Shown in pieces: positions 16,882 through 23,699 of a DNA stretch of 64,000 bases. Position 1 is the first letter of the stretch; each line of letters opens with the position of its first letter. The notes below the pieces were generated by a model, which saw nothing but the letters and a program-made list of their open reading frames with translations, ran no database searches and was not told the origin of the DNA. Origin of the DNA: Cesiribacter sp. SM1 (GTDB taxonomy: Bacteria > Bacteroidota > Bacteroidia > Cytophagales > Cyclobacteriaceae); contig NZ_JAHXBU010000093.1 of assembly GCF_020178975.1 (NCBI RefSeq), positions 310,001 to 374,000 on the forward strand, written 5' to 3'. A program made the position numbers and the translations under genes.

Positions 16882-18029
16882 TTTTTTTTTACTTCTGACT
16901 GGTTAAGGTCGCCAATGCTGGCGGCGTTGATTACCGATGGTATGTGCGCCATTTTTAGCAGTGCCAGCTCTACATGCAGGCGCTGGTTTTTGCTGCCTTT
17001 ATAGCTGCCATCGCATCCGGAGGCGATATTTAGTGCAGAAAGCAGAAAGCTTAAAGAAGCCTGCTGCGACTGGCCTGCATAGCGCTGCTGGATCTGCTGG
17101 CTCACCTGCAGCAGCCTGATGGTCGCTTCATCTTTACATACCAGCAGGTTGCGGAAGTGCTCGCTTAAGCCTACTATAAAGTTATGCCCGTCGAAGCCCT
17201 GGCGCAGGATCTCATCGAACAGGAGCAGGGCTTCACTCATGTTTTGCTGCAGCAGTGCATCGGTTACTTTAAAGTAGTAGTCGTAATCGAGAATGTGCAG
17301 GTTAGAGATGGTCTGCTGATAGGTAACCTTGCTGCCGCTAAAGGTAACAATAAGGTCGAAAATGGAGAGCGCATCGCGCAGGGCACCATCGGCTTTCTGT
17401 GCAATCAGGTGAAGGGCCTCCTGCTCGGTTTCAATAGTTTCCTTTTCGGCAATCCACTGCAGGTGGTTAGAGATATCCTCTACCTGAATACGGTTAAAGT
17501 CGAAGATCTGGCAACGGCTTAAGATGGTTGGGATGATCTTATGCTTTTCGGTGGTAGCCAGGATAAAGATGGCATAGGAGGGTGGCTCTTCCAGGGTCTT
17601 CAAAAATGCATTGAAGGCCGCATTGGAGAGCATGTGCACCTCATCTATGATATATATCTTGTACTTGCCGCTCTGTGGAGCATAGCGTACCTGTTCTACC
17701 AGGTTTCGGATATCATCTACCGAGTTGTTTGAGGCCGCATCGAGCTCGTGTATGTTAAAGCTGCTGCTGGCATTAAAGCTTTTACAGCTTTCGCACTCAT
17801 TGCAAGGCTCAGTATCGGCCTGCAGGTTCTGGCAGTTAATGGTTTTTGCCAGAATTCGGGCGCAGGTAGTTTTGCCCACACCTCTGGGACCGCAGAACAG
17901 GAAGGCTTGTGCCAGGTGATTGTTCCTGATTGCGTTCTTAAGGGTGGTGGTAATATGCGATTGGCCTACTACCGATTTAAAGGTAGAAGGACGATACTTC
18001 CGAGCCGATACCACAAAGTTTTCCATCAA
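16869..18029 (-). CDS. dnaX: DNA polymerase III gamma subunit (clamp loader ATPase; N-terminal part of tau)
   Basis: A 386-aa AAA+ clamp-loader ATPase that assembles the beta sliding clamp on DNA. Motifs: the N-terminal VSARKYRP, Walker A GPRGVGKT at residues 47-54, a zinc module of Cys66, Cys76, Cys79 and Cys82, Walker B IIDEVHML at 127-134, sensor 1 LATTEKHKI, the SRC arginine finger at 171-173, and domain III up to about 370. The frame ends 12 bases after a run of ten A. The short form therefore corresponds to gamma; slipping back one base on the A run gives tau. The first two codons are both ATG, and the second (18026) matches the usual family start MENFVVSARKYRP better. Confidence 0.95.
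   Translation of the reverse strand: MMENFVVSARKYRPSTFKSVVGQSHITTTLKNAIRNNHLAQAFLFCGPRGVGKTTCARILAKTINCQNLQADTEPCNECESCKSFNASSSFNIHELDAASNNSVDDIRNLVEQVRYAPQSGKYKIYIIDEVHMLSNAAFNAFLKTLEEPPSYAIFILATTEKHKIIPTILSRCQIFDFNRIQVEDISNHLQWIAEKETIETEQEALHLIAQKADGALRDALSIFDLIVTFSGSKVTYQQTISNLHILDYDYYFKVTDALLQQNMSEALLLFDEILRQGFDGHNFIVGLSEHFRNLLVCKDEATIRLLQVSQQIQQRYAGQSQQASLSFLLSALNIASGCDGSYKGSKNQRLHVELALLKMAHIPSVINAASIGDLNQSEVKKKVLA
16881..16890 (-). promoter_or_regulatory. A10 slippage site in dnaX
   Basis: Ten consecutive A residues on the coding strand, read GTA-AAA-AAA-AAA-GTC in the zero frame. The -1 frame continues open for 248 codons while the zero frame stops three codons later. A 7-bp hairpin (CAGCCAC/GTGGCTG, 16833-16852) lies about 28 bases downstream, too far for a classical ribosomal frame-shift stimulator. 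Transcriptional slippage, as known for Thermus thermophilus dnaX, is the better fit. Confidence 0.78.
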
Positions 18030-18041
18030 TGCAAGTTACAC

Positions 18042-18056
18042 ATTCCGCAGCGGAAT
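18042..18056. promoter_or_regulatory. Palindrome just upstream of dnaX
   Basis: ATTCCGC-A-GCGGAAT, two 7-bp arms around a single base, 13 bases before the dnaX start codon. It could be an operator or a 5'-UTR hairpin. No regulator is identified. Confidence 0.35.
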
Positions 18057-18245
18057 TAGGAGTGAGTGGGTTAATTTTTCCTGAAGGTTGGTGGGCAATG
18101 GGGTTTGAGGTATGGGGTGTTGGTGTAGCAGGGCCACTGCCTCAGCCCAGGCTCCACGGTTGGAAGGAGAGCGGAAGAAATCTACTGGAGCGTGTAGGCT
18201 TCTCCTGCATAAACTGGTGATCTGTAAACTTCATTCCCTACACCT

Positions 18246-19037
18246 CTAAAACACAAATCTTATACCGTTCTGGAGGCTGTATACCCAGTTTACCACCGGC
18301 ACTACCGGGCGGGGGTCGTAGCTGGCATTTACGGTGGTGGTGAAGCGAATGCGTCTGCTGATGGTAGCTGCCATGTTGAAGTCAGCGCTATAGCGGTGGC
18401 GCCAGGTATCAAACTGCTTATCGTAGCCGTGCTGGTAATACATAATAGTATTCAGGTGCACCATCTCATTAATTTGCCAGCGAAGGCTCAGGTAGTTAGA
18501 GTTTTTTGGAATCCGTAGCGTTATGTCCCTTTCTTCATCTTCAGGGTAAGTCCACCGCTCCTGTTCATACATGAGGCCAACACCAAAAGTAAGGGTGGCT
18601 TTTTCATCATCCAGTAACTTATAGCGCAGGCCACCCCCGGCTAAAAACCGCTCCCTTAGCCCACGGCCAATATCGTACTGCGCCTGGGCAAACAGCTCTT
18701 CGCTCAGGGTTTGGCGCCAGTTAAAGTTTGTGCGGAAGTGGCTGTAGCCTGTGCGTAGAAAAGCATTGCCGGTAAGGGCACTGTAGCTAAGCTGGTTGAT
18801 GAGGGTATAGCGGTGCCGCACACTGGTGTAGGCTACATCGGCATTGGTACTCAGGCTGGTGTAACGAACGGGCTCATTTACTTTGGCACTTCTGTTGTGC
18901 AGTAGCAGGTTAAAATCAACCTGTCCGGTCCAGTAGCGGGTAGTGTCGCGTTTCAGGCGGTTTCGTTCTATGTTCAGGATCTGGCTGAAGGCAGCGTGGC
19001 TCATCAGCAGTAGGAGGGAAATCAGTACAATACGCAT
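18246..19037 (-). CDS. DUF481-like outer-membrane beta-barrel protein
   Basis: A 263-aa protein with signal peptide MRIVLISLLLLMSHAAFSQ. The mature part alternates hydrophobic and polar residues in long strands (for example RYTLINQLSYSALTGNAFLR, LRYKLLDDEKATLTFGVGLM, LSLRWQINEMVHLNTIMYY) and ends in an aromatic residue (Phe), as outer-membrane barrels do. Layout resembles DUF481 proteins, whose role is unknown. A longer frame starts at 19088, but the start at 19037 yields a clean signal peptide and lies right after a good promoter. The transcript would then be leaderless. Confidence 0.75.
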   Translation of the reverse strand: MRIVLISLLLLMSHAAFSQILNIERNRLKRDTTRYWTGQVDFNLLLHNRSAKVNEPVRYTSLSTNADVAYTSVRHRYTLINQLSYSALTGNAFLRTGYSHFRTNFNWRQTLSEELFAQAQYDIGRGLRERFLAGGGLRYKLLDDEKATLTFGVGLMYEQERWTYPEDEERDITLRIPKNSNYLSLRWQINEMVHLNTIMYYQHGYDKQFDTWRHRYSADFNMAATISRRIRFTTTVNASYDPRPVVPVVNWVYSLQNGIRFVF

Positions 19038-19042
19038 GGGCA

Positions 19043-19074
19043 CAAAAATAAGCCTCCCGTACTTGCTGCACAAC
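19043..19074 (-). promoter_or_regulatory. Promoter of the DUF481-like gene (leaderless)
   Basis: On the minus strand GTTG (19074-19071) is followed after 20 bases by TATTTTTG (19050-19043), a full match to the Bacteroidota promoter. The start codon at 19037 begins only five bases after the -7 box. Confidence 0.6.
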
Positions 19075-19135
19075 CTATAACAGTTCATGTAACTGATTTA
19101 TAAGCCGGATCATTAGGAGGGAACTAAATAGGCAC

Positions 19136-19143
19136 TATCTTTG
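19136..19143 (+). promoter_or_regulatory. -7 box of the tmRNA gene
   Basis: TATCTTTG, a full consensus match, 15 bases before the mature tmRNA 5' end. The -33 region (around 19112) is poor. Confidence 0.6.
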
Positions 19144-19158
19144 TATTTATAATCACAC

Positions 19159-19528
19159 GGGGCCGACTGGTTTTGACAGGAAGCCGAAGGTGAGTGTAAG
19201 CATGTCGGAAGCTGAACGTACCTTCCGTAAACAATGCGTTCAAAACAACAAACGGCGAAGAAAACTACGCCCTTGCTGCCTAATTTAGACTAATTAGCTA
19301 GCATGTGTCCTGCCAGGCCCTCGTTCTGCCGGTCTGGCGCCAAGGACATCATCCCGCAGAACTAGTTGCAACAGGGCTGTGATGTTGCAGCGAATTTTAT
19401 CGCAGATACGGGTAGTTTACAGGTTTGGTTAGCACCTATAACTACCCCGACAATTTAAGCTAAACTAAGCATGTAGAAAGCGCTACATCTTTCTTATCTG
19501 GACGCGGGTTCGACTCCCGCCGGCTCCA
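19159..19528 (+). ncRNA. ssrA: Transfer-messenger RNA
   Basis: Rescues ribosomes stalled on broken mRNA and tags the incomplete protein for proteolysis. The 5' end GGGGCCGAC pairs with CGGCTCC at 19521-19527 as a seven-pair acceptor stem with one G-U pair, and the T arm GGGTTCGACTCCC lies just before it. The tag frame at 19254-19283 encodes GEENYALAA followed by TAA, with the typical Ala-Leu-Ala-Ala degron end. The pseudoknot region lies between tag and 3' end. The 3' CCA is not encoded. A strong terminator follows after 12 bases. Confidence 0.97.
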
Positions 19529-19539
19529 CAAGAAATAGA

Positions 19540-19568
19540 AAAACACCCGCCATTTGGCGGGTGTTTTT
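19540..19568 (+). terminator. Rho-independent terminator of tmRNA
   Basis: A 12-bp stem pairs AAAACACCCGCC (19540-19551) with GGCGGGTGTTTT (19556-19567), followed by T. Confidence 0.92.
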
Positions 19569-19731
19569 GTTTGTAGCCCAATCTTCCGGGACTTTACAGG
19601 AGTCTGTAGCTAATTAGCCGTGAATATTACTTATTCATAATAGCAAAGGCAGCTGCAGATTAGTGGGTATTGAACATACACTTGCTCCTTCATTTCTCCA
19701 GCCTTCCTGTTTTTGTTTCTCTAGAAAAAAT

Positions 19732-19753
19732 ACACCCGTTGTTTGGCGGGTGT
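19732..19753 (-). terminator. Second, near-identical hairpin, terminator of the small secreted gene
   Basis: ACACCCG (19732-19738) pairs with CGGGTGT (19747-19753). On the minus strand it is followed by ATTTTTTC, so it can end the gene at 19810-20118. Its sequence is a close copy of the tmRNA terminator 190 bases away. Between the two hairpins and up to 19810 I see no gene. Confidence 0.6.
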
Positions 19754-19809
19754 TCAAGCAGTGAGTTGTGTGCTGATTGTTGATTGCTTTTGCTCTTCCA
19801 GTGAATAAA

Positions 19810-20118
19810 TCAAAACCTGCTTGTTTTGCGAAACTGGCTTGCGAAGATGCGCTGCTGGGTGAAAATCTTAAGGCTGCGGTCCAGGTACTTTCTGTGTTTG
19901 CGCTTTTCTGTATTCAGGTAAAGGCCTTCAATCCGCTCTTCGTATATGAGCGCGTGCTCACTGTTGTAGAACTTTACAATGCTGTAATTTTTTTGATTCA
20001 GGTTGGTTTCTACCACCCAGTATGCTTCTCCGCCTGTGCTGGTCTGGGCGCTTATGGTAGGGACTGTAGCTAAAAGTAAGGTGGCTGCTATCAGCAGGCT
20101 TCTGAAAAAAGTTTTCAT
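19810..20118 (-). CDS. Small secreted protein of unknown function
   Basis: A 102-aa protein beginning MKTFFRSLLIAATLLLATVP with signal peptidase site near TISAQ, then about 75 residues rich in Tyr, Lys and Glu (AYWVVETNLNQKNYSIVKFY and EERIEGLYLNTEKRKH). I recognise no domain, though the mature part resembles short Bacteroidota exported proteins of one or two beta hairpins. A longer frame begins at 20205, but only the start at 20118 gives a signal peptide at the N-terminus. It is a single gene with its own terminator. Confidence 0.7.
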   Translation of the reverse strand: MKTFFRSLLIAATLLLATVPTISAQTSTGGEAYWVVETNLNQKNYSIVKFYNSEHALIYEERIEGLYLNTEKRKHRKYLDRSLKIFTQQRIFASQFRKTSRF

Positions 20119-20365
20119 GGCAATAGGTGTTTTTGTTATACAGACCGAAGATAAGGTGCTGAAAAATAGCGTGCTGGTATAGTAGCCGATGGCAGTAAAC
20201 AGCATAGGATAGCGCCGGATTAAGAGCCTGGATGGCGTTTAAAAGATATATTTGCCGTTTGTCTGCTTAAACTGGTTGCTTGTCGAAATTCAGGCTGATT
20301 TTGCTGATACTACAGGCTGATTGTGTATTTTTATACAAGCAGCAAAATCTAAAGGCTGGTCGTTT

Positions 20366-21541
20366 ATGTCGGCAGGCACTTATAATCTGATATATTCAAA
20401 GGAGTGGGGCTACCGGATCAGACGGCACTTGCTTTTCTGGCTGGCCTGCGTGTTCTTTTTTACCATTATTTATGGTTCTCTTCCCCTGGGGTCGGGAAAG
20501 CTGGTGTCGGCTACTGATGTGGCCAAGGCTTATTTGGTTGCTTTTATACAGGCCATGGTTTTTCTGCCGCTGCACATTTGCCTTAGTTATACTATTATGT
20601 ATCTGCTGGTGCCCCGTTTCTTTTTTGAAGAAAAGTATCGGCAGCTGGTCTTTTGGGTAAGTCTTTCGTTTTTGTTTACCGGCATTTTTTCTCATGGCTT
20701 ATCGGTTTGGGTTGCAGGGCCGGCGGTCAATTACTTTACCATTACTACCATTAAGTCTGATTTTGTGCTGGGGCTTTTGGCAGGGCTCAGAGGCGGTTTA
20801 ACCGTATCTGGTTTTGCGGTGGCTATAAAACTGGGAAAATACTGGTATCACAAAAATCAGCTGAACAAGCAGCTGGAGGCAGAAAAGCTTAAAGCAGAGT
20901 TGCAGGTGCTAAGAGCCCAGGTGCACCCGCATTTTTTATTTAACACACTCAACAACCTGTATTCTCTTGCACTGCAGCAGTCAGTGCATACCCCCGAAGT
21001 AGTGTTGAAATTGTCGGGCTTGCTGCGGTATATGCTTTATGACTGTAATGCGGCCAAAGTTCCCCTCTGGATGGAGCTGCGGCTTATGTATGACTATATT
21101 GAGCTGGAGAAACTGCGTTATGGAGATCGGCTTGATTTTTCCATTGACATAGAAGGAGATCCTGCAGGCAGCACCATTGCCCCCTTGTTGCTGCTCCCTT
21201 TCCTGGAGAACAGCTTTAAGCATGGGGCTAGTGAGCAACTCGACCAGGCCTGGATTAGCCTGAGCTTGAGGCTAAGGCCTAATGAACTGCGAATGAAACT
21301 GATGAATGGCATTGTTGAAAGCCCGGTCCGGCAGTCAGCGCATGGTATAGGCTTGCAAAATGTGCAGAAGAGGCTGATGCTGCTCTACCCCGATAAGCAT
21401 GAACTTAAGATTTTCAGAGAGGCAGAAGTATTTATTGTGTCGCTTAGTGTACAGCTGGAGTCAGAGCCTGAAGCAACATTAAATAAAGAACAGGCCGCTG
21501 ATGCTGTGCTACCTCAAATGCTAACAAGTACTCATGTATAG
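20366..21541 (+). CDS. LytS-type sensor histidine kinase
   Basis: A 391-aa inner-membrane kinase. Four membrane helices occupy about residues 24-150, followed by a short coiled coil (about 163-184) and the His_kinase domain with HPHFLFNTLNNLYS; His189 is the likely phospho-acceptor. The ATP-binding part includes LLLLPFLENSFKHG (N box) and GIGLQNVQKRL (G box). The start at 20366 is preferred to a GTG at 20321 because it places the first helix near the N-terminus as usual. A TATATTTG box lies at 20247-20254. It overlaps the next gene by eight bases, and the two form a standard sensor/regulator pair. The signal is unknown. Confidence 0.92.
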   Translation: MSAGTYNLIYSKEWGYRIRRHLLFWLACVFFFTIIYGSLPLGSGKLVSATDVAKAYLVAFIQAMVFLPLHICLSYTIMYLLVPRFFFEEKYRQLVFWVSLSFLFTGIFSHGLSVWVAGPAVNYFTITTIKSDFVLGLLAGLRGGLTVSGFAVAIKLGKYWYHKNQLNKQLEAEKLKAELQVLRAQVHPHFLFNTLNNLYSLALQQSVHTPEVVLKLSGLLRYMLYDCNAAKVPLWMELRLMYDYIELEKLRYGDRLDFSIDIEGDPAGSTIAPLLLLPFLENSFKHGASEQLDQAWISLSLRLRPNELRMKLMNGIVESPVRQSAHGIGLQNVQKRLMLLYPDKHELKIFREAEVFIVSLSVQLESEPEATLNKEQAADAVLPQMLTSTHV

Positions 21542-22262
21542 TGCAACCCGTAAAATCCGCTGTCTGCTGGTAGATGATGAGCCACATGCCCTGGCCGTGC
21601 TGCAGGCCTATCTTGCTCATGTAGCAACCGTTGAGGTGGTGGGACAGTGCTATAATGCCATTGCTGCTTTTGGTTTTCTGCAGTCGCAGCCAGTAGATTT
21701 AATGTTCCTGGATATAAAAATGCCCCAGTTGCTGGGAACAGATTTTTTAAAGTCGCTTCGCAATCCTCCAAAAGTGATTATCACAACAGCTTACCCGGAA
21801 TATGCCCTGGAGGGATATGAGCTGGATGTGGTAGACTATCTGCTGAAGCCTATTTCGCTTGAGCGTTTTTTGCGTGCTTTGCAAAAAGTTCAGAACCAGG
21901 AACCTGCAACAGTGCCTGTGCCTTCTCATGCCGATTTGCAGGCTCCTGCCAGTGATCCTTTTCTTTATTTTCGGGTAGATCGCAAAATGGTAAAGGTGAT
22001 GGTGCGGGATATACTGTATGTAGAAAGTCTGAAGGATTATGTAAAAGTATTTACCGGCAGCAAACAGCTGATTACCAAGCAGGCCATTTCCTCCCTGGAG
22101 GAGATGCTGCCGGAAGAAAAGTTTTTGCGCATTCACCGCTCCTACATTGTAGCGCTTGATAAAATAGATTCTTTTACCCAGGCCTGTGTAACGGTAGCAG
22201 GCAAAGAGCTGCCCATTGGGCGCCACTTTAAGCACGAGGTAGAGCAGGCGCTGAAAAGCTAG
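21534..22262 (+). CDS. LytTR family response regulator
   Basis: A 242-aa DNA-binding regulator. The receiver domain (about 8-125) contains Asp14-Asp15, phospho-acceptor Asp60 in LMFLDIKMP, a Thr in VIITTAY and Lys in LLKPI. The LytTR domain (about 145-240) begins YFRVDRKMVKV and includes DILYVESLKDYVKVF and FLRIHRSYIVALDKI. It is the cognate regulator of the upstream LytS-type kinase, with overlapping reading frames. The LytTR domain binds direct repeats near promoters. Its targets cannot be predicted; the neighbouring cobA gene converges on it with 38 bases between. Confidence 0.94.
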   Translation: MYSATRKIRCLLVDDEPHALAVLQAYLAHVATVEVVGQCYNAIAAFGFLQSQPVDLMFLDIKMPQLLGTDFLKSLRNPPKVIITTAYPEYALEGYELDVVDYLLKPISLERFLRALQKVQNQEPATVPVPSHADLQAPASDPFLYFRVDRKMVKVMVRDILYVESLKDYVKVFTGSKQLITKQAISSLEEMLPEEKFLRIHRSYIVALDKIDSFTQACVTVAGKELPIGRHFKHEVEQALKS

Positions 22263-22300
22263 AGACCTGGCAATGCGGCTGTGCCCGTTCTTCGTTAGCG

Positions 22301-23056
22301 CTACCGGCCTACTTCCACCACCCAACCAATGATAATAAGGGCCGGATGGGTGAGTTGGTGGCTGCTGATCATTTCCGGCAGGTCCTTCGCCTTGCCAACA
22401 GCCACTTTTTTGTGAGGTAATGAGGCATGCTGCACAATGGCTGCCGGAATGTTGCCATTGCCTGCCTGTATATAGGTGTCTGCAATTTCGGCTGCTTTTT
22501 TCATACCCATATAAATCACAACGGTTGCGTTGCTTTGCATGGCAAGCTTCAGGTCGTCAGAAAGGCGGCCATCTTTTTTGGTACCCGTTAGCACCCAAAT
22601 GCCTTCGCTAATGGCCCTGTGGGTAAGCGGAATATCTTCGAAACCACTGGCCTGCATGCTGGTGATGCCCGGGATGTAGTAGGTGCTGATGCCATGTTGC
22701 CTGGCGTACAGCACTTCTTCAAAACCTCTGCCGAATATATAAGGGTCGCCACCTTTCAGGCGTACCACCTTACCCTTACTGAATGCTTTTTCCCTGATGA
22801 GCTCATGGATGTTCTCCTGCGGTGTATAATCGCCATAGGGGCGCTTGCCAACATATATCTTCTCACATTCGGGCTGGGTAATATCGAGTAGCTCGCGGTT
22901 GGCCAGGTTGTCGTACAGCACCACCTTTGCCTGTTGCAATACTTTATAGGCTTTTACAGTAATGAGTTCGGGATCTCCCGGACCTGCACCTATTACATAG
23001 AGCTCCGGGTGTAAGGGTTCGTTGGCATTATCGGTGCTGGAGTGAGTCATACGCAT
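22301..23056 (-). CDS. cobA: Uroporphyrinogen-III C-methyltransferase (siroheme branch)
   Basis: A 251-aa SAM-dependent enzyme that methylates uroporphyrinogen III twice to precorrin-2, the first step of siroheme synthesis. The motif order is VIGAGPGDPELITVKAY at the N-terminus, VVRLKGGDPYIFGRG near residue 98, the PGITSM turn near 130, and GTKKDGRL further on. There is no oxidase/chelatase part, so siroheme completion needs a gene elsewhere. It lies divergently from nirB across a 643-base gap. Since NirB needs siroheme, the placement makes functional sense. The first three residues MRM offer two alternative starts. Confidence 0.95.
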   Translation of the reverse strand: MRMTHSSTDNANEPLHPELYVIGAGPGDPELITVKAYKVLQQAKVVLYDNLANRELLDITQPECEKIYVGKRPYGDYTPQENIHELIREKAFSKGKVVRLKGGDPYIFGRGFEEVLYARQHGISTYYIPGITSMQASGFEDIPLTHRAISEGIWVLTGTKKDGRLSDDLKLAMQSNATVVIYMGMKKAAEIADTYIQAGNGNIPAAIVQHASLPHKKVAVGKAKDLPEMISSHQLTHPALIIIGWVVEVGR

Positions 23057-23699
23057 GCAGGTTTGGCAACTCTCTTTTTTGGCTTCTAATATATAGTATA
23101 TACTTCACAGTTGAGTAGTGGGTTTGAAGGAAGGGTAGTGGCTGCAGATGCAGGCTGCCCTGGCGCTGGTTTGCCTCTCCGGGCTATCAGCGGCTTCACT
23201 AGAGTCGAATATTCAGTGTTTAAATTATTGCAAATATCTGTAATTCAAGAGCTTCAGCGCTGCTGCATTCTGCTCTGCTGAAGGTGTGTATTAGATTTAT
23301 TATATGCATAATGAGAATAATTTAAGTGATGATTGACTGTAGGATTATGGATGTTGATGTATTTAGCACCGGATAGTGCGAAATTTTCAAATACCTCTAA
23401 AACAGAACACGTTTTCGGTGAAAAGAATGTAAAAATTCATAACATGCCTTAAAAATTAAGGGTTATATCCGTAAATTTAGATGTAAAACTTAAAAACAGG
23501 TATAAAAAATAAGCTGTAATTAAGTTTTCGCGTAATTTTATTCTAAATACAGGTTCAAATTTTAACCTCGCCTGGGAAAAGAGAGATTTTGGAGCAGCGG
23601 GCAATATGCCAAATCTGGCATCACCCTTAACTCAGATCAGCCCTTTACCGGGACTTTAATCATCAGGTACCTCTGGTTGATACTTTAAATATAGCAGTT
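23057..23699. promoter_or_regulatory. Long AT-rich divergent regulatory region between cobA and nirB
   Basis: No gene or RNA is recognised in these 643 bases. The region is clearly more AT-rich than the flanking genes. It contains a perfect 6-bp-arm palindrome ATGCCA-AATC-TGGCAT (23605-23620) about 80 bases before nirB and an alternating ATATATAGTATATA stretch near 23089-23102. No clean TAnnTTTG box is seen; TAATTTTA near 23533 is the nearest. The size suggests complex control of the nitrate genes. Confidence 0.45.

Noticed and set aside
16608-16906. Overlapping frames of 70-110 codons on both strands in the dnaX linker
   Set aside because: They are shadows of the 15-bp repeat and the tau frame, without motif or initiation signal.
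18029-18220. 63-codon plus-strand frame between dnaX and the DUF481-like gene
   Set aside because: Begins inside the dnaX start region and has low-complexity Gly/Trp-rich sequence with no family match.
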